From: Streptosporangiaceae bacterium | Lineage (GTDB): Bacteria; Actinomycetota; Actinomycetes; Streptosporangiales; Streptosporangiaceae | Assembly (NCBI GenBank): GCA_025934635.1 | Contig: JAICWX010000442.1 | Location: forward strand, 1-6,016 | DNA length: 6,016 nucleotides | Direction: 5' to 3' | Part shown: positions 4,933 through 6,016 of the stretch, in pieces | Layout: every line of letters begins with the position of its first letter | Numbering within the stretch: the stretch's first letter is position 1 | The notes under the pieces: generated by a model | The model's input: the letters and a program-made list of their open reading frames with translations, nothing else | Told to the model about the DNA's origin: nothing | The model's database searches: none | Made by a program: the position numbers and the translations under genes

Positions 4933-5671
4933 TCTTGACGGTGGCTCCGGCCGGGAACGGGCGGCGTGACCCATCGCCGTCCAGGACCCAGGCCTGCTGC
5001 CGGCCGTGCACCTGCCACTGGCGGCCGCGGCCGGACAGGTCGACGATCGCGGTCTCCTCGTCGATCCCGAGCACCGTCGTCTCCGGCGGCGCGCCCGCCG
5101 CGGCCCGCACGACCAGATCCGGCGCCCAGGACGTCATCATGTCGAAGTGCGGCAGGACGCGCAGGTGCGGCAGCACGCCGAGACCTGGCTCCGGCTCGGT
5201 GGCCGGGGACCTGACCGCGGGCACCCAGTCGGTGAGCGCGATCGCTCCCGCCGAGCACCCCGCCAGGGCCGCCCCGGCGCGCCAGGCGGCCTCGATGGCG
5301 GCCCAGACCCGCGTCCCGCGCAGTGTCCGGGCCAGGAAGAGCGGACTGCCACCGGACAGGTAGATCAGGCCGGCCCCGGCGATCCGGGCCGCCAGGTCTT
5401 CGGACCCGGCTTCGTCGCGGTCCCTGACCACCACCGGTACCGGCTCCACGCCGAGCCGCTCGGCCTGGGCCACACCCAGGTCGATCCAGTACTGCAGGCG
5501 CTGCGCTCCCTCGGGCGCGGCCGCGGTCGGGATCTGCACGTAGCGGGGCGGGCGGCCTTCGATCAGCGCGCTCTCCACGCCGGCCATGACCGCCAGGTAC
5601 TCGCCGCTGCCCACCAGGGCCAGCGGCCCGGGGTCCGATCCCTGTGCCTGCCCCGATCCTTGCGCCTGCAT
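4928..5671 (-). CDS. Peptidase S51 / cyanophycinase-like, class I glutamine amidotransferase fold
   Basis: A 247-residue protein of the S51 group (dipeptidase E and cyanophycinase relatives). Landmarks are the opening strand LALVGSGEY (17-25), YVQIPTAAAPEGAQ (44-57), the GLIYLSGGSP oxyanion loop (101-110), the nucleophile elbow G138-C139-S140-A141-G142 with predicted catalytic Ser140, LPHFDMMTSW (173-182) with His175, and GIDEETAIV (202-210), typical of the family. It probably hydrolyses a peptide or related amide bond in the cytoplasm; no signal peptide is seen. The N-terminus has a short repeat (QAQGS twice) before the domain. ATG 5671 has only a weak GTGAGG two bases upstream; TAGCGT (5678-5683) six bases before it could make it leaderless. 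It converges on the LLM gene with a 9-bp gap. Confidence 0.88.
   Translation of the reverse strand: MQAQGSGQAQGSDPGPLALVGSGEYLAVMAGVESALIEGRPPRYVQIPTAAAPEGAQRLQYWIDLGVAQAERLGVEPVPVVVRDRDEAGSEDLAARIAGAGLIYLSGGSPLFLARTLRGTRVWAAIEAAWRAGAALAGCSAGAIALTDWVPAVRSPATEPEPGLGVLPHLRVLPHFDMMTSWAPDLVVRAAAGAPPETTVLGIDEETAIVDLSGRGRQWQVHGRQQAWVLDGDGSRRPFPAGATVKT
5636..5668 (-). repeat. Two-copy 15-bp direct repeat in the S51 N-terminus
   Basis: CAGGCGCAAGGATCG (5654-5668) and CAGGCACAGGGATCG (5636-5650) differ at two positions and lie 18 bp apart. They encode QAQGS twice directly after the start Met. This looks like a slippage expansion of a non-conserved leader. Confidence 0.6.
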
Positions 5672-5809
5672 GGCCTCACGCTAGCGCTCACCTGAGCAGC
5701 CTGCGCACCTCGCGGAACTTCGGGTGCTTGGCGTCCCCGACCGAACAGTGATGCCCGCGTGCCTGCGGCCTAGGCTGCCGAGTCCTGCTGTTGCCTTCGT
5801 TCGCCTGTC
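5672..5809. other. Intergenic region upstream of the S51 gene
   Basis: This region runs between the S51 start and the end of the right-edge gene, with both genes on the reverse strand. It holds a short inverted repeat GCTCA-CC-TGAGC (5686-5697), a possible operator or hairpin 15 bases upstream of the S51 start, and an imperfect palindrome around GCCTAGGC (5765-5778) that could end the upstream transcript. No convincing -35 element was seen. Confidence 0.35.
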
Positions 5810-6016
5810 TCAGGTGTCGCGGCCAAAGTTCTTGTCGTAGTTCGCGACCTCTGCCAGCAAGTGCTCTGGCGAGTATGCGACCACATCCGAGGTGGCGTGT
5901 TCCTTCAGCTTGCTGCACCATGCGTCAGGCTTGACGTAGTGCGGGACGTACCAGAAATCCCGGTCTGGGTAGTTCTGCCGGAACATGGCCAGCTGATCTT
6001 TGACCCACGGGGTTAG
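5810..6016 (-). CDS. C-terminal end of an unrecognised protein (partial)
   Basis: A reverse frame is open from the right edge of the window to a TGA at 5810-5812, giving the last 68 residues of a protein whose start lies outside. The sequence is rich in aromatic and charged residues, including WVKDQLAMFRQNYPDRDFWY (4-23), VPHYVKPDAWCSKLKEHA (24-41) and SPEHLLAEVANYDKNFGRDT (49-68). This is globular composition, unlike the Arg/Pro-rich shadow frames. Third positions are less G/C-biased (AAA, GAT, CTA, CCA and TTT occur) than in the other genes here, which may indicate a different history. I do not recognise the family. An internal ATG at residue 11 is possible, but the frame continues to the edge. 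Confidence 0.6.
   Translation of the reverse strand, partial: LTPWVKDQLAMFRQNYPDRDFWYVPHYVKPDAWCSKLKEHATSDVVAYSPEHLLAEVANYDKNFGRDT

Noticed and set aside
4159..4938. Arg-rich forward frame over the second LLM gene
   Set aside because: It is a shifted-frame shadow of the LLM oxidoreductase, with no domain and extreme Arg/Pro content.
5688..5921. 77-residue reverse open frame upstream of the S51 gene
   Set aside because: Its first part is a shifted frame over the right-edge partial gene, its start has no context, and its composition is Arg/Gln/Gly-rich. The last 16 residues, GDAKHPKFREVRRLLR, look slightly protein-like, but nothing supports a gene.

Overview
The window is very G+C-rich with strongly G/C-biased third codon positions. 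It holds two luciferase-like (LLM) oxidoreductases of the kind that use coenzyme F420, two TetR-type repressors and a GlcG/HbpS-type protein. That combination points to a soil actinomycete (Streptomyces / Streptosporangiales / Frankia-like). The species cannot be fixed from the sequence. It reads as an ordinary chromosomal accessory region for small-molecule redox metabolism. I see no transposase, integrase, CRISPR array, rRNA or tRNA.

Layout from left to right. Positions 1-205 hold no gene I can support, but contain four copies of a 21-bp tandem repeat. A large AT-rich inverted repeat (206-251) follows, directly upstream of an alpha/beta hydrolase (308-1117, +). Next in the same direction is an F420-type LLM oxidoreductase (1244-2164, +). 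A GlcG/HbpS-family gene (2184-2594, -) converges on it. That gene is divergent from a TetR regulator (2694-3341, +), with an operator-like palindrome between them. The TetR gene overlaps tail-to-tail with a second TetR gene (3332-3919, -), and both end inside a strong hairpin. The second TetR gene is divergent from a second LLM oxidoreductase (4016-4918, +), and a 53-bp inverted repeat covers the promoter between them. A peptidase S51-like gene (4928-5671, -) converges on the oxidoreductase. At the right edge is the C-terminal end of an unrecognised gene (5810-6016, -).

How the genes may work together (inference): there are two local regulator-target pairs. TetR 2694-3341 probably controls itself and the GlcG/HbpS gene. 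TetR 3332-3919 probably controls itself and the 4016-4918 oxidoreductase. The hydrolase and first LLM oxidoreductase may form a third unit under the 206-251 operator, whose regulator is not identified. The theme is ligand-induced oxidoreduction or detoxification; no substrate can be named. The most useful observations are the three regulatory palindromes, the hairpin shared by the two overlapping repressor genes, and the re-chosen start codons (1244, 2594, 3919, 4016).
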